Of a stretch of 64,000 bases of DNA, positions 26,235 through 34,483 are shown piece by piece. A program made the translations under genes and the position numbers. The DNA is from Salinimicrobium sp049680855 (GTDB lineage Bacteria > Bacteroidota > Bacteroidia > Flavobacteriales > Flavobacteriaceae): positions 558,001-622,000 of the forward strand of contig NZ_JBMPGS010000002.1 in assembly GCF_049680855.1 (NCBI RefSeq), in the 5' to 3' direction. The notes under the pieces were generated by a model. It was not told where the DNA came from and made no database searches. It saw only the letters and a list, made by a program, of their open reading frames with translations. Position 1 is the first letter of the stretch. The number at the start of each line of letters is the position of its first letter.

Positions 26235-27614
26235 TTATTTACTTCTTCGCCACGGCATATCTTTTGGCCTTTCACCCGCCATGATGCATCCGTAAGGCAT
26301 TATCTTGTCAATTACTTTCCCTAGATTGTATTCTTCCATTTGCCTTTGTACTGCTTCTGCGTTTTTATAGGCACTTGGCAATTCGGAAATATCAACAATT
26401 CCTGAATAGAACCTAATATCTAAATACTTTGTTTCTTCTGCAAAAATATTATCAATAGTCTTTTTTGATTTCTTCTTTTTATGGGCAGTTCTCGAGATGT
26501 TTCTACCTGCTCCGTGTGGTGCAAATCCTAAATTATTTTCAGTTTCTTCGCCCTTTACAATTAGAACAGGTTCGGACATATTCAAGGGAATCAATCTTCT
26601 ACCTTCAGAAGAATCAGGAACAAATTTATCCAGTAAAGGAGTTGCACCTTTAGCATGGTAAAATAAATCCCCGTCTTTAAAAACTGAGTTATGTTCATTC
26701 CAAAAAGAATCAATAGCAGGAACTTTAATCTTGTTAAGCGTTCTTTGGTGAATAGATGAATGGTTTAATTTAGTCCATTCTCTTACTATCTGTATAGCTT
26801 CCCAATATAACTCCCCTTCTGCTTCATTGTAAGGAATCCAAGCGTTTCTTTTTAGCGTATTAGGGCTTAACTTCCTTCTGTACTTTTCAGCTGTTGCCAT
26901 CCCTTTTTTATAAACACTTGCTCCAAAACCTCTCGAGCCGTGATGCGTAACCATCCAAGTATCTCCTGTTTGTTCTGAAGTTCCCACAAAAAGAAAGTGG
27001 TTTCCGTCTCCCTGTGTGCCTAAATGCATCATTGCTTTCTCTATATAATCCTGAGTAAAATAATTACCTGTAATGGCATCATAAAGGGTTTTATTCTCAG
27101 TAAGTATTGAAGCCCACCCGTGATGTTCTTTTCTTTTACCCGCTCCAAATTGCGTGGTTTCGAAAGCGGCATCTAAAACTAATTTAGGATCTGTTTTACC
27201 CATGTTAGTTGCGAATACTGAACAACACATATCTGCTGAGTGCATGGAAGGGTGTATTGCGTTTTTAGTAACCACCACACCACCTACAGGTATTTGCCCG
27301 TTTTCACCCGTAGGGCAAGCATCAGGCATAACAGCACCTTTTACCACAGTAGGAGTACGCATTAAAACATTCATTGTCTCAATAACAGATGAAACGTTTT
27401 CCTCTTCCTCTTTGCTTTCGGTTCTGATATTCTTATGAAAAGAAACAGGAGCACTATTAAGAGGTAATACTTTGACAGGCTTCGGTTTTGAACTTTCTAA
27501 AAATAGAATAAGTTCCTCTCCTTGAAGCCCTTTTTTATTTGCCACCTCAATAGCTTCGCCAAACCATTTAGCGGGTTTATATCCTAATTCTATTAATGTA
27601 TTACCTGTTACCAT
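26235..27614 (-). CDS. rtcB: RtcB-family RNA ligase carried as a stand-alone cassette
   Basis: 459 aa, the normal RtcB length. RtcB joins RNA 2',3'-cyclic phosphate or 3'-phosphate to 5'-OH ends via a GMP-histidine intermediate with Mn2+. Visible motifs: SADMCCSVF (metal Asp/Cys), LGTQGDGNHFLF, HHGSRGFG (metal His), HNSVF, and FAPHGAGRNISR containing the His that becomes guanylylated. No archease or RNA-end cyclase lies nearby. It sits among tail genes but has a terminator on each side and is not a virion protein. It is likely a moron that repairs cleaved tRNA or rRNA during infection (inference). Confidence 0.92.
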   Translation of the reverse strand: MVTGNTLIELGYKPAKWFGEAIEVANKKGLQGEELILFLESSKPKPVKVLPLNSAPVSFHKNIRTESKEEEENVSSVIETMNVLMRTPTVVKGAVMPDACPTGENGQIPVGGVVVTKNAIHPSMHSADMCCSVFATNMGKTDPKLVLDAAFETTQFGAGKRKEHHGWASILTENKTLYDAITGNYFTQDYIEKAMMHLGTQGDGNHFLFVGTSEQTGDTWMVTHHGSRGFGASVYKKGMATAEKYRRKLSPNTLKRNAWIPYNEAEGELYWEAIQIVREWTKLNHSSIHQRTLNKIKVPAIDSFWNEHNSVFKDGDLFYHAKGATPLLDKFVPDSSEGRRLIPLNMSEPVLIVKGEETENNLGFAPHGAGRNISRTAHKKKKSKKTIDNIFAEETKYLDIRFYSGIVDISELPSAYKNAEAVQRQMEEYNLGKVIDKIMPYGCIMAGERPKDMPWRRSK

Positions 27615-27641
27615 AACTACTTAATTATTAGGGTATAAAAA

Positions 27642-27674
27642 TACAAAAAACCCTGTCGCAATTGACAGGGTTTT
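27642..27674 (-). terminator. terminator at the end of the head/tail-tube operon
   Basis: Perfect 11-bp arms AAAACCCTGTC (27647-27657) and GACAGGGTTTT (27664-27674) around a 6-base loop. The minus-strand T-run continues into TATTTTTA, which is also a -7-like match for the rtcB gene. It may act in both directions. Confidence 0.85.
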
Positions 27675-27700
27675 CAAAATAATTAGGGGGACTTTTAGTC

Positions 27701-28645
27701 TTAAGCCGCCGCTGCAACTTCTACAAGCTCCTTACTCTGGTAAAGAATCTCTTCTGGAGAAGTTCCTACTTCAATTACTCGCTGGTTTGCTGAGGAATTG
27801 TAAAGAACCACCTCCACCTTATCTTCTGCTGAAAGTGCGGAAGCCAGTTCAATAGTGTAAGTTCCTACGGACGCATTTTCGGTAACACTCGCTGGAGTTA
27901 CAGGATTTCCGTTCACTTTTACAAGGAAATTTTCCACTGCAAGCCCGGAAGCAAGCGTATGGTTATCCATGTCAAGAACAGGCTTTACAACTAATGAAGT
28001 CGAAGCCGCTACAAATCCAGAAACAGGTAGTAAATTAACCTGGTTTACTCCGTCAACTGTAGTGATATCGAAATCGTAGTTGTCCGCTGTGATCCAGTCT
28101 GCATACATATTCACTTCATTTGAATTTGCAAGCTGAATAGTTACAGAGGTTTTCGCACTGGTCGCTCCGGCCTTTGGAGTGTAAGGATTGGTAGAGAACA
28201 TCTGAACCCTGAACCCTCTGAACTCGTCTTTATCTCTTGAAGTTCCCGCAACAGTTCCGGCATCATCGATAAGAAGTACATCCCATCTGTTTTGTCCGTC
28301 CATGCTCTTTAGAACTTTCTGGAAGAATAGACCGTTTGTGAAGGTCGCAGTGAAAGAATAAAGACCGTCACGGCTTTTACTCATTTTACCGCTGTTCTCC
28401 GCAGTTTCCATTTGGTTCTCCTCATTGTTCCAAGTAGTATCAAATCCGTTTAAAAGCGGAATATATTTACCTTCTTTCTGAAGTGTCCGCAGTGTTTCAC
28501 GGCTAAAATCAGTAAGGATCGTTCCGGGCTTCAAAAACCCGAAGTTGGTTATATTTTCAAGATCAATCGGGCATCCCCGAAGTCCTGAACCTATAACGCC
28601 TGATGCACCACAATTCACGGTGCCTAAAATGTCTCGTAGTGCCAT
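27701..28645 (-). CDS. major tail tube protein, 314 aa
   Basis: N-terminal domain typical for a tail tube (LGTVNCGASGVIGSGLRGCPIDLENI; SRDGLYSFTATFTNGLFFQ). A C-terminal Ig-like domain of about 85 residues (SGFVAASTSLVVKPVLDMDNHTL ... KVEVVLYNSS) resembles decoration domains on siphovirus tubes. Last gene of the head operon, with a terminator directly after it. The poly-Ala end (VEVAAAA) is unremarkable. Confidence 0.7.
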   Translation of the reverse strand: MALRDILGTVNCGASGVIGSGLRGCPIDLENITNFGFLKPGTILTDFSRETLRTLQKEGKYIPLLNGFDTTWNNEENQMETAENSGKMSKSRDGLYSFTATFTNGLFFQKVLKSMDGQNRWDVLLIDDAGTVAGTSRDKDEFRGFRVQMFSTNPYTPKAGATSAKTSVTIQLANSNEVNMYADWITADNYDFDITTVDGVNQVNLLPVSGFVAASTSLVVKPVLDMDNHTLASGLAVENFLVKVNGNPVTPASVTENASVGTYTIELASALSAEDKVEVVLYNSSANQRVIEVGTSPEEILYQSKELVEVAAAA

Positions 28646-28833
28646 TATATTCTGTTTTTAAATTGAAAGAATCTCTCGGCTTCTGGGCCAAGCTTTACTT
28701 TTTCCCCGATTTCCTTGCCATTGTACGGCTTTTTTAAGGGGAACTCCTTTGTTTTTATAGAGGGCTTGCTTTCGCTTTTCTCCTCTTTTTTATTTTTATC
28801 TGCCATTATTTCCATTGGATTTTGTTCAGGCAC
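28645..28833 (-). CDS. small Lys-rich head-tail protein, 62 aa
   Basis: Highly charged (DKNKKEEKSESKPSIKTKEFPLKKPYNGKEIGEKVKLGPEAE). Overlaps the connector gene by 28 bp and the tail tube gene by 1 bp. Likely a real coupled gene; function unknown. Confidence 0.5.
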   Translation of the reverse strand: MPEQNPMEIMADKNKKEEKSESKPSIKTKEFPLKKPYNGKEIGEKVKLGPEAERFFQFKNRI

Positions 28834-29297
28834 TTATTATTTATGGTAATAGTTGCCTTAAATGTGATTGCATCCCATATATCCACGGTAAAATGCTCAT
28901 TACCTTCCCCGAAATTCCCGAAACGCTCCAGGTCAACAACTCCCTCCCAATTGATAATGCCGCTTTTGTCAAATCCCTCTGCAATTCTTTCTGCAATAGG
29001 ATTAAGCACATTCCGGAAGGAAAGCGCCCAGCGTTCGTCATTGGTAAGTGAAGTGTTGGTATTCTGCGTAGCTATTACGATCTCCCATGGAGTAGTAACA
29101 AGCTTTTTTCGAATATCCTGTGTTTCTTTTTTGGAGGTTTGATAGATTAGAGGGTAAGTAGGATCTTCGGCTTCCCTCTTAAGCTTTATCCACTTATTGA
29201 GGTGCTTTAGATCTCCCCAGGCATATACAGGTTTATCCCCGTCCACCGCTGGCAGTTGGTTCAAAATCTCGTATATCCTTTCCTCTACTACTATCAT
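28806..29297 (-). CDS. tail terminator / neck protein, 163 aa
   Basis: Lies between the connector and tail tube genes. The pattern (VEERIYEILNQLPAV, TPWEIVIATQNTN, LSFRNVLNPIAERI) fits tail-completion proteins that close the tube at the head side. Overlaps the upstream connector by 4 bp. Function from gene order. Confidence 0.55.
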   Translation of the reverse strand: MIVVEERIYEILNQLPAVDGDKPVYAWGDLKHLNKWIKLKREAEDPTYPLIYQTSKKETQDIRKKLVTTPWEIVIATQNTNTSLTNDERWALSFRNVLNPIAERIAEGFDKSGIINWEGVVDLERFGNFGEGNEHFTVDIWDAITFKATITINNKCLNKIQWK

Positions 29298-29947
29298 ATC
29301 CCAAATCGGTTTCGGTTTTCGTACACTCTGAAGTTGAAATCTCCGTAATTGTCATTATCCTGCAGGAATTGGTACAGGCTCCGGTTCATATTGAATTGTG
29401 GCCGGAAATAATCTGTATATGGTCCTGAAGGTGTATGAACAATTGTAGGATTGACATTCGCTCCAAACTGGTACTTTTCTACGAACTCCCGCCAAACAAG
29501 CGTTAATAACCTGTTTGGCGATTGTTCTGTAGCATTTTTAGCTTTTTCCTTTTGTACTCCGGTGGTGGTATAATTCTGAACATCATCAATCATGTAGTGG
29601 AAGAAAACATAATTCGCAATTAAGCTTGTTTTGAGTTCTCCGTGTACCTGGCGAAGTCCGTTCCATTTTACACCTTTCCCTTCGTAGGAATAAGCCTTAC
29701 CGTTCACAAGGTCTTTCCACTTTTCATTGACAGGATCTTCTAAGTTAGCGTCCTGTTCAATTGCAAGTTTAAGAGCTGTGTAGTTCTCGTATCCCAAAGC
29801 ATTAGACAATAGTTCTTCTTCATACCTGGCGATATAGCTTTCAATCTTTTTCGCAGCATTAGGAACATTTCCGGTTACAGAAGCATTGCTCGCTGCATTT
29901 GGGATGTAAACTTTACCGCCGGTGAAATATGAAGGGTCTATTATCAT
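29294..29947 (-). CDS. head-tail connector (adaptor) protein, 217 aa
   Basis: Helical protein with ARYEEELLSNALGYENYTALKLAI, typical of gp6-like adaptors in Bacteroidota siphoviruses, and a Tyr/Asn-rich C-terminus. It follows the capsid module directly. Function is inferred from order and helix content. Confidence 0.6.
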   Translation of the reverse strand: MIIDPSYFTGGKVYIPNAASNASVTGNVPNAAKKIESYIARYEEELLSNALGYENYTALKLAIEQDANLEDPVNEKWKDLVNGKAYSYEGKGVKWNGLRQVHGELKTSLIANYVFFHYMIDDVQNYTTTGVQKEKAKNATEQSPNRLLTLVWREFVEKYQFGANVNPTIVHTPSGPYTDYFRPQFNMNRSLYQFLQDNDNYGDFNFRVYENRNRFGI

Positions 29948-29950
29948 GGT

Positions 29951-30184
29951 CTACTTTGCTATTTTTCTATCTACCAACATCTGAGCTGTATTTGGATGCC
30001 TTTTTAGCTTGTCCCCTTTCTTATCAACTCCATGGTCTTTAATCAAGGTTACTTCTACCTCTCCATTTTTATCAGTTTTAAGGTCTTTAGCCTTTGCTGT
30101 ATCAAAAACAGATTCAGTAGTTACTACTTTGGCATTTGATTTTACATCTTCAGATTTTGAAGCTTCCTTTTTCTTATTGCTCAT
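29951..30184 (-). CDS. small Lys/Asp-rich protein after the capsid gene, 77 aa
   Basis: Charged N-terminal half and a compact C-terminus (VTLIKDHGVDKKGDKLKRHPNTAQMLVDRKIAK) resembling small head-completion or decoration proteins that follow capsid genes. Not recognised as a named family. Confidence 0.5.
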   Translation of the reverse strand: MSNKKKEASKSEDVKSNAKVVTTESVFDTAKAKDLKTDKNGEVEVTLIKDHGVDKKGDKLKRHPNTAQMLVDRKIAK

Positions 30185-30194
30185 GCCTTAAATA

Positions 30195-31532
30195 TTATGC
30201 TGCTGGAGCTGTTAAGGCTGTGATTACATCTGCTAATGAACCTTTGATAATACCTCTTCGGTCATTTGTAGTAGCATACAGGTGGTAACGAGATTCTCCA
30301 ACCATAGTAATTTGGTTTTTAGAGAAGTCATCATTTTCCCAACCGAAACGAACCGTATAACCCCAAAGGTTACGAAGTTTCACGTTTTTGAAGTCTCCAA
30401 TAATGAAGTCTCCAGGCGCAAGGTTTGGTTTCGCAACGATTCTGACACCGGAGATAGTGTTTCCGTTTGCATCCGCAAATGGAGGTAATACATAATTGCC
30501 ATTGTCGTCTTTTGTAGCCATTTTTTTATAATCATCTAAAGTGTTTACAAAAACAACATTGGGGATATATGCACCTTCGCTATCATTAGCGATTCCAGCT
30601 ACCAAGGCAGCAATAGCATCGTAGTATTGAGGCTTCTCTACGGTAACACCGCCTAAAATAGCAGCATTAAAAGCAGTTGCAATACTTAATATTCCATTGG
30701 TGGCACCAATAAGATCATTTTGACGTGCGATATCGTGCTTTCTGCGAAGAGTAGTTGTCATTGCAGATTCCAACCAACCGTAATCGTAAAGAGCTTCTTC
30801 AGTCGCTTTCATACGTCCTGCAACTTTTCTCGCCTGAGAATACGCAGTAACATAATCAACATCAATAAGAGGCTTCAAAGAACCTTCTGCAACGATAGCA
30901 GCATCACCTTCACCAGGTAATTCATCCACATAAGGAATAGATGCAAGGTTCGTGCTTCCAGTATCCAAATACTGCTCTACGAAAATTTCTTCTCGTTCGT
31001 ACTGGCTAACAGTGTCAACATTCTGAGCTGCGTAAATATCCGCAGCTCCTGTTGGAGTTACGTTTCCAGTGGTAACAATCGCAGGTGCTTTAACCTGAAC
31101 CTCGAAAGCTCCAATCCCGTTGGAATTGTTCTTGATGAAGTTTTGCAACTCCTCGTGCTTTTCTTTCAACGCTTCAGCAACGGCAGACTTGAAGTTTATA
31201 ACTTTGCCTGTTCCTCCGTTTTCTTTCAAAGATTTCAGTTCAGCCTGAAGGTCTTTTACAGATTCCTTTACAGCAGATTCAACCTCTGTTTTCACATCTT
31301 CGCTTTTGGCATAGCCTTTAAGCATTGATTCTTTTTCGGCCTTGAAGTTTTCGAATGCTTTTTCAGCTTTCTCCACTTGTTCCGGCGTGGCAGCTTTTTT
31401 CATCTGCTCCTTAAGCTCATTGATTTGCTTAGTCGAGAACTCGCTATGCAATTGAGCCATTTCTTGCGGGGTCTTTTTTCCGAAGTCTTCTTCCGAAATC
31501 CCCTTCTCTTTCAGGAATTGTTTAAAATCCAT
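30195..31532 (-). CDS. major capsid protein, HK97 fold, with N-terminal delta domain
   Basis: 445 aa. Residues 1-130 form a predicted coiled-coil scaffolding (delta) domain (KEQMKKAATPEQVEKAEKAFENF). The capsid fold starts near residue 150 with TTGNVTPTGA and contains the E-loop/P-domain style SIPYVDELPGEGDAAIVAEGSLKP. It also has ARKVAGRMKATEEALYDYGWLE and the terminal ENDDFSKNQITMVGESRYHLYATTNDRRGIIKG. The protease gene just upstream should remove the delta domain near residue 140-150. Standard family length. Confidence 0.92.
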   Translation of the reverse strand: MDFKQFLKEKGISEEDFGKKTPQEMAQLHSEFSTKQINELKEQMKKAATPEQVEKAEKAFENFKAEKESMLKGYAKSEDVKTEVESAVKESVKDLQAELKSLKENGGTGKVINFKSAVAEALKEKHEELQNFIKNNSNGIGAFEVQVKAPAIVTTGNVTPTGAADIYAAQNVDTVSQYEREEIFVEQYLDTGSTNLASIPYVDELPGEGDAAIVAEGSLKPLIDVDYVTAYSQARKVAGRMKATEEALYDYGWLESAMTTTLRRKHDIARQNDLIGATNGILSIATAFNAAILGGVTVEKPQYYDAIAALVAGIANDSEGAYIPNVVFVNTLDDYKKMATKDDNGNYVLPPFADANGNTISGVRIVAKPNLAPGDFIIGDFKNVKLRNLWGYTVRFGWENDDFSKNQITMVGESRYHLYATTNDRRGIIKGSLADVITALTAPAA

Positions 31533-31534
31533 TT

Positions 31535-32368
31535 TTAAGTGTTTAGGTAAAATTGAACTTGATTTTCGTGAAGTGCTTTCGCGGCTTCGGTCTCGGTGTT
31601 TTGAGTGCTGTTTAGCGGCTCATTGTCGGTATTCGACAGATTCTTAACATTGTTTTCCAGCGTGGGTGTGGCTTCATTAGAGCCAAACAATACCGCGCTG
31701 TTCTCCAATAGTTTTATTTCCTGAATGACCCAAAAGAAACCTCTTTCATCGGCCATTTCTTTATTTATGATCTGTGGGTAGTACTTATTCCAGAACTCCA
31801 TTTCCTTTTCGTTATCCTCGTCATTAATAGCCAGGTCAATCTTCATGTATTGAAGTCCGATAGAATGCTGCTTTACCTTTCCGGCCTTGTACTGATTGAA
31901 TACTTTAGGATTGTACTCTTTCATTACATCAGTTACGAAAATGAGAGATTCAGTAGTTCCGGACCCGTCAATACCTAATTCAGAATACGAAAGAGAAGAA
32001 GCGTAGATATCTACTACTTCGCCAATCTTGGCATCCAGCCTATGTACGTGATCATGCAAATGCGGAATCAAATGTTTTCGCTCCTGGATTGTCTTGCTCC
32101 AACATCCCGGAATAAGAACATCCATGTGAGAATCGAGATAGTTTGCGGTATTGGCTACCACTTTAACCCGAAGCACATCTACATCTTCTGTGACGGCCTC
32201 ATTCGACTTGTTTGCGGTGTCGGTGGTCTTTACACGTGAAAAACCGAAAGAGACGGCATCCGCAGTGATCGGCATAGACCGCTTCTTTGCAATCAGCTCT
32301 TTTTTGTGGCTCTTCAGGTAATTGAAGAGGTCTTTCTTCTCGTGGAATTCTGGAATACCTATTCTCAT
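31535..32368 (-). CDS. prohead maturation protease (HK97/S78-like)
   Basis: 277 aa, next to the capsid gene. Candidate catalytic residues: His in LIPHLHDHVHRLDAKIG and Ser in KQHSIGLQYMKID, as in the HK97 prohead protease clan. The C-terminal 50 residues are Asn/Thr/Glu-rich and likely disordered. It trims the capsid delta domain during maturation. Confidence 0.8.
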   Translation of the reverse strand: MRIGIPEFHEKKDLFNYLKSHKKELIAKKRSMPITADAVSFGFSRVKTTDTANKSNEAVTEDVDVLRVKVVANTANYLDSHMDVLIPGCWSKTIQERKHLIPHLHDHVHRLDAKIGEVVDIYASSLSYSELGIDGSGTTESLIFVTDVMKEYNPKVFNQYKAGKVKQHSIGLQYMKIDLAINDEDNEKEMEFWNKYYPQIINKEMADERGFFWVIQEIKLLENSAVLFGSNEATPTLENNVKNLSNTDNEPLNSTQNTETEAAKALHENQVQFYLNT

Positions 32369-32370
32369 AA

Positions 32371-32532
32371 CTATAGTTTTTTACACTGCGACTTATGGCA
32401 GCCTCTTTTGCAAATTTCATCGGTGGCCGGACACAGGTCTTTAAACACAATGTCATCGGCTGAAATCTTTTCCTTAGCTTCTTTGCTCTTTTTTAGAGCT
32501 TCCCAATCGACTTTATTTTTTAGGTTTTTCAT
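32371..32532 (-). CDS. small Cys-rich protein, 53 aa
   Basis: ATG 32532 to TAG. The sequence has a charged helix then four Cys (DLCPATDEICKRGCHKSQC), a possible zinc knuckle. It lies between the portal-linked 49-aa gene and the protease gene with gaps of 2-4 bp, so it is probably translated within the head operon. Confidence 0.6.
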   Translation of the reverse strand: MKNLKNKVDWEALKKSKEAKEKISADDIVFKDLCPATDEICKRGCHKSQCKKL

Positions 32533-32536
32533 GATC

Positions 32537-32686
32537 TTAGTATTGTATTACACGAGGTGCTTTTGCGTATTTTCTGTTTCTTTTCATCGTTCTTTCCTGC
32601 TTTCGTTTTTCCTCTCTGGATTGGTAGCCTACTTCTGAATAAGCTCCCTGGTATCGTTCTTTTATCCACTTAAAAACCTTATCCAT
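32537..32686 (-). CDS. small basic protein, 49 aa
   Basis: ATG 32686 overlaps the portal stop by 8 bp. It is rich in Lys/Arg/Gln and begins MDKVFKWIKERYQGAYSEVG. Coupled to the portal gene. Unknown function, perhaps a head-morphogenesis accessory. Confidence 0.6.
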   Translation of the reverse strand: MDKVFKWIKERYQGAYSEVGYQSREEKRKQERTMKRNRKYAKAPRVIQY

Positions 32687-33890
32687 TCTTTAAATTATTA
32701 AGTCCCATACTCTCCATAGCTGCTTCATTGGTCATTCCAAGCTCCACAAGCGCCTTAGCTACTTCAGTTCGGGTTTTTATAGAATCAACTTCTTTTTCTT
32801 TCAGGACCTGCATTACCGGAAGGTGAGAATAGTCAAGCTTTATTCTCTTACCTTGTTCGCGGTAATTGAAATAGGATTCCCATGTGCCGGCAAAATCTTC
32901 ACCTTCAAACATGATAGAATTCTGGATCCATTTTATAACCGCTGCTTCCTGGTTCTCATAAGTAATAGCTCCATCTAAAGCCCAGTTAAGCACATCCTTT
33001 GAAATGCCGTAAGCGTTAGCGATCTTAAGTAGATCTGCATTTGCGCTTTCATCAAACATGAGTTTTCGGAAATCATTTGCTAAAGAGTTGACTTTTAGGT
33101 TTGATTCCGTAGCCATGATGTCCTTATGCATGAAGCCGTTTTCAATATCTTGCTTCTCTCCGCTTTGAAGCCCGTCGAGCATATCTCCGCCAGAAGTAAG
33201 CCCTGAAGAAACAATGTGCTTCGCGCTCATTCTTAGATTTATGTTCTTGGATTTTTGTGCTTCGTGGATATTGGCTAATGCCGGTACAAGTGCATCTATA
33301 CGGCTAGGCGATTTAAAGCGACTGTTTGCGGTAAGTCCGTTAGTAACATCATAGAAAAATACCAGCTCATTGAGTGGCACAGGGTAATCTTCGTCGCCGA
33401 TCTTATACAGGATGCTTCGCTGCTTTACATCTTCAATATCTGAAGGTGCAAATACAAAGCTTTTCATCTTGTTGATGTTGTTATAATTGATCTGGGAAGG
33501 AATAAGGTTTTCGAGACTGAAAACCGCTTCTATATCGTTGGGTTTGTTCGCAATTACCCTCGTGATATTGTTGCCGGTTCCTTTAAAAAACTCATGAGAA
33601 TAGAGAAAGTCCTGCTGTGATTGAGAGAAGTTAGGCTTTGCTATTTTAGTCAGGAAAGGATCGTTATCAATTCGCTTTCCTTTCAAGTCTTCTACAAAGA
33701 TCCTGGCACGGCTAAACATCGTGGCCCGAAGATCCAGAACAGTAAAAAGAGCCACATTGGTAAGTGCTTCTTTCAGGTAGTTCTTATGTTCTGAGAAACT
33801 GTCGCCAACGGTGGTATATTCCCAACCGCCGGAAGCGTTGCGAGTAACTGAAATGGAGTTAGTCCCGGTAAGGAAATCAAATAAGCCTAT
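32679..33890 (-). CDS. portal protein; N-terminus appears to start at ATA
   Basis: The dodecameric head vertex and DNA gate. Core motifs: TVLDLRATMFSRARIF (as vyavvnlrA in HK97/PBSX-type portals), FLYSHEFFKGTGNNITRV, and SALVPALANIHEAQKSKN-type segments. The first GTG is at 33755, but the frame is open and portal-like for 45 more codons, beginning ATA GGC TTA TTT GAT TTC (reads M-GLFDFL if initiated). ATG, GTG and TTG are absent there. The ATA overlaps the TAG of the Com-like gene. The full form would be 403 aa, a normal length; starting at the GTG would lose conserved N-terminal sequence. Confidence 0.85.
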   Translation of the reverse strand: MGLFDFLTGTNSISVTRNASGGWEYTTVGDSFSEHKNYLKEALTNVALFTVLDLRATMFSRARIFVEDLKGKRIDNDPFLTKIAKPNFSQSQQDFLYSHEFFKGTGNNITRVIANKPNDIEAVFSLENLIPSQINYNNINKMKSFVFAPSDIEDVKQRSILYKIGDEDYPVPLNELVFFYDVTNGLTANSRFKSPSRIDALVPALANIHEAQKSKNINLRMSAKHIVSSGLTSGGDMLDGLQSGEKQDIENGFMHKDIMATESNLKVNSLANDFRKLMFDESANADLLKIANAYGISKDVLNWALDGAITYENQEAAVIKWIQNSIMFEGEDFAGTWESYFNYREQGKRIKLDYSHLPVMQVLKEKEVDSIKTRTEVAKALVELGMTNEAAMESMGLNNLKNG

Positions 33891-34072
33891 CCTGTCATGG
33901 GGGCAGTCGCCTTAGTGTATAACGATTTGTGAATAAGCTTGGTTTTTTGCCCGGGAATGATCCTGTTATAATGCTGGCATTTGCAGTAGATATCGCCGGT
34001 AATATCTTCACCTAAATATCTGTTGCAATTCTCGCATTTCGTGGCAGTTGAACCGTTCAAAGCTGTACTCAT
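33887..34072 (-). CDS. Com-like zinc-ribbon protein, possible translational regulator
   Basis: 61 aa. Resembles phage Mu Com: KCENCNRYLG (Cys13, Cys16) followed by IYCKCQHYN (Cys30, Cys32, His34). Com of Mu binds the overlapping com-mom mRNA and activates mom translation. Here the stop codon overlaps the apparent ATA start of the portal gene by 2 bases. It is the first gene of the head operon. Regulation of portal translation is an inference from this arrangement; it could also act elsewhere. Confidence 0.65.
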   Translation of the reverse strand: MSTALNGSTATKCENCNRYLGEDITGDIYCKCQHYNRIIPGQKTKLIHKSLYTKATAPMTG

Positions 34073-34078
34073 TTAAGA

Positions 34079-34114
34079 CAAATATAATGCTTATTTAGAA
34101 TTAATCTAAATAAG
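34079..34114 (-). promoter_or_regulatory. late promoter P-head with inverted-repeat operator
   Basis: The minus-strand -7 box TATATTTG is at 34079-34086. Three bases upstream is a perfect inverted repeat, arms CTTATTTAGA (34090-34099, read from c34090) and TCTAAATAAG (34105-34114), spacer ATTAA. It drives the Com-like and portal genes after the terminator at 34128-34158. Confidence 0.78.
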
Positions 34115-34127
34115 GAGCGAAAAAGAT

Positions 34128-34158
34128 ATAAAAAAACCCGAAATGTTAGGTTTCGGGT
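34128..34158 (-). terminator. terminator ending the RusA-terminase-exonuclease operon
   Basis: Arms ACCCGAAA (34136-34143) and TTTCGGGT (34151-34158) with a 7-base loop. The minus-strand hairpin is followed by seven T. Confidence 0.85.
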
Positions 34159-34183
34159 GGTGGTTGTGTGTATGAATTTTAAT

Positions 34184-34483
34184 TTAAATCTTCTTTTTTA
34201 GCCGCTCAATCATTTTATTCATAGTTCTTATTACATAATCCTTTCCAAATCCAGGATCTTCTAACATCTGGTCTACCACTCTAAATCTAGCATGAACATC
34301 ATTATCTGACGCAAAAAACCATGTGTAATTATTGTTATGAGACGAAAAACCGTTCATGTCGTATTTGGTAGAAAATATTTCAGTGCCTTCTATTTGGAAA
34401 ATAGGTAGATTCAAAGCGTATGAATCTGCATATGTTTTATCGGTTTCAATTAAACCTAAGGCTTTTATTACACTTTCTTTCAT
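34184..34483 (-). CDS. hypothetical 99-aa protein
   Basis: Contains IFSTKYDMNGFSSHNNNYTWFFASDNDVHARFRVVDQMLEDPG. No family recognised. Overlaps the upstream gene by 4 bp and ends just before a terminator. One of several non-structural genes between the terminase and portal. Confidence 0.55.
   Translation of the reverse strand: MKESVIKALGLIETDKTYADSYALNLPIFQIEGTEIFSTKYDMNGFSSHNNNYTWFFASDNDVHARFRVVDQMLEDPGFGKDYVIRTMNKMIERLKKKI

Noticed and set aside
28822..29142. Plus-strand 106-aa ORF over the neck gene
   Set aside because: Antisense shadow of a gene in correct operon order.
33755..33757. GTG as portal start
   Set aside because: It would remove about 45 codons that continue the portal frame and resemble portal N-termini; kept only as a fallback.
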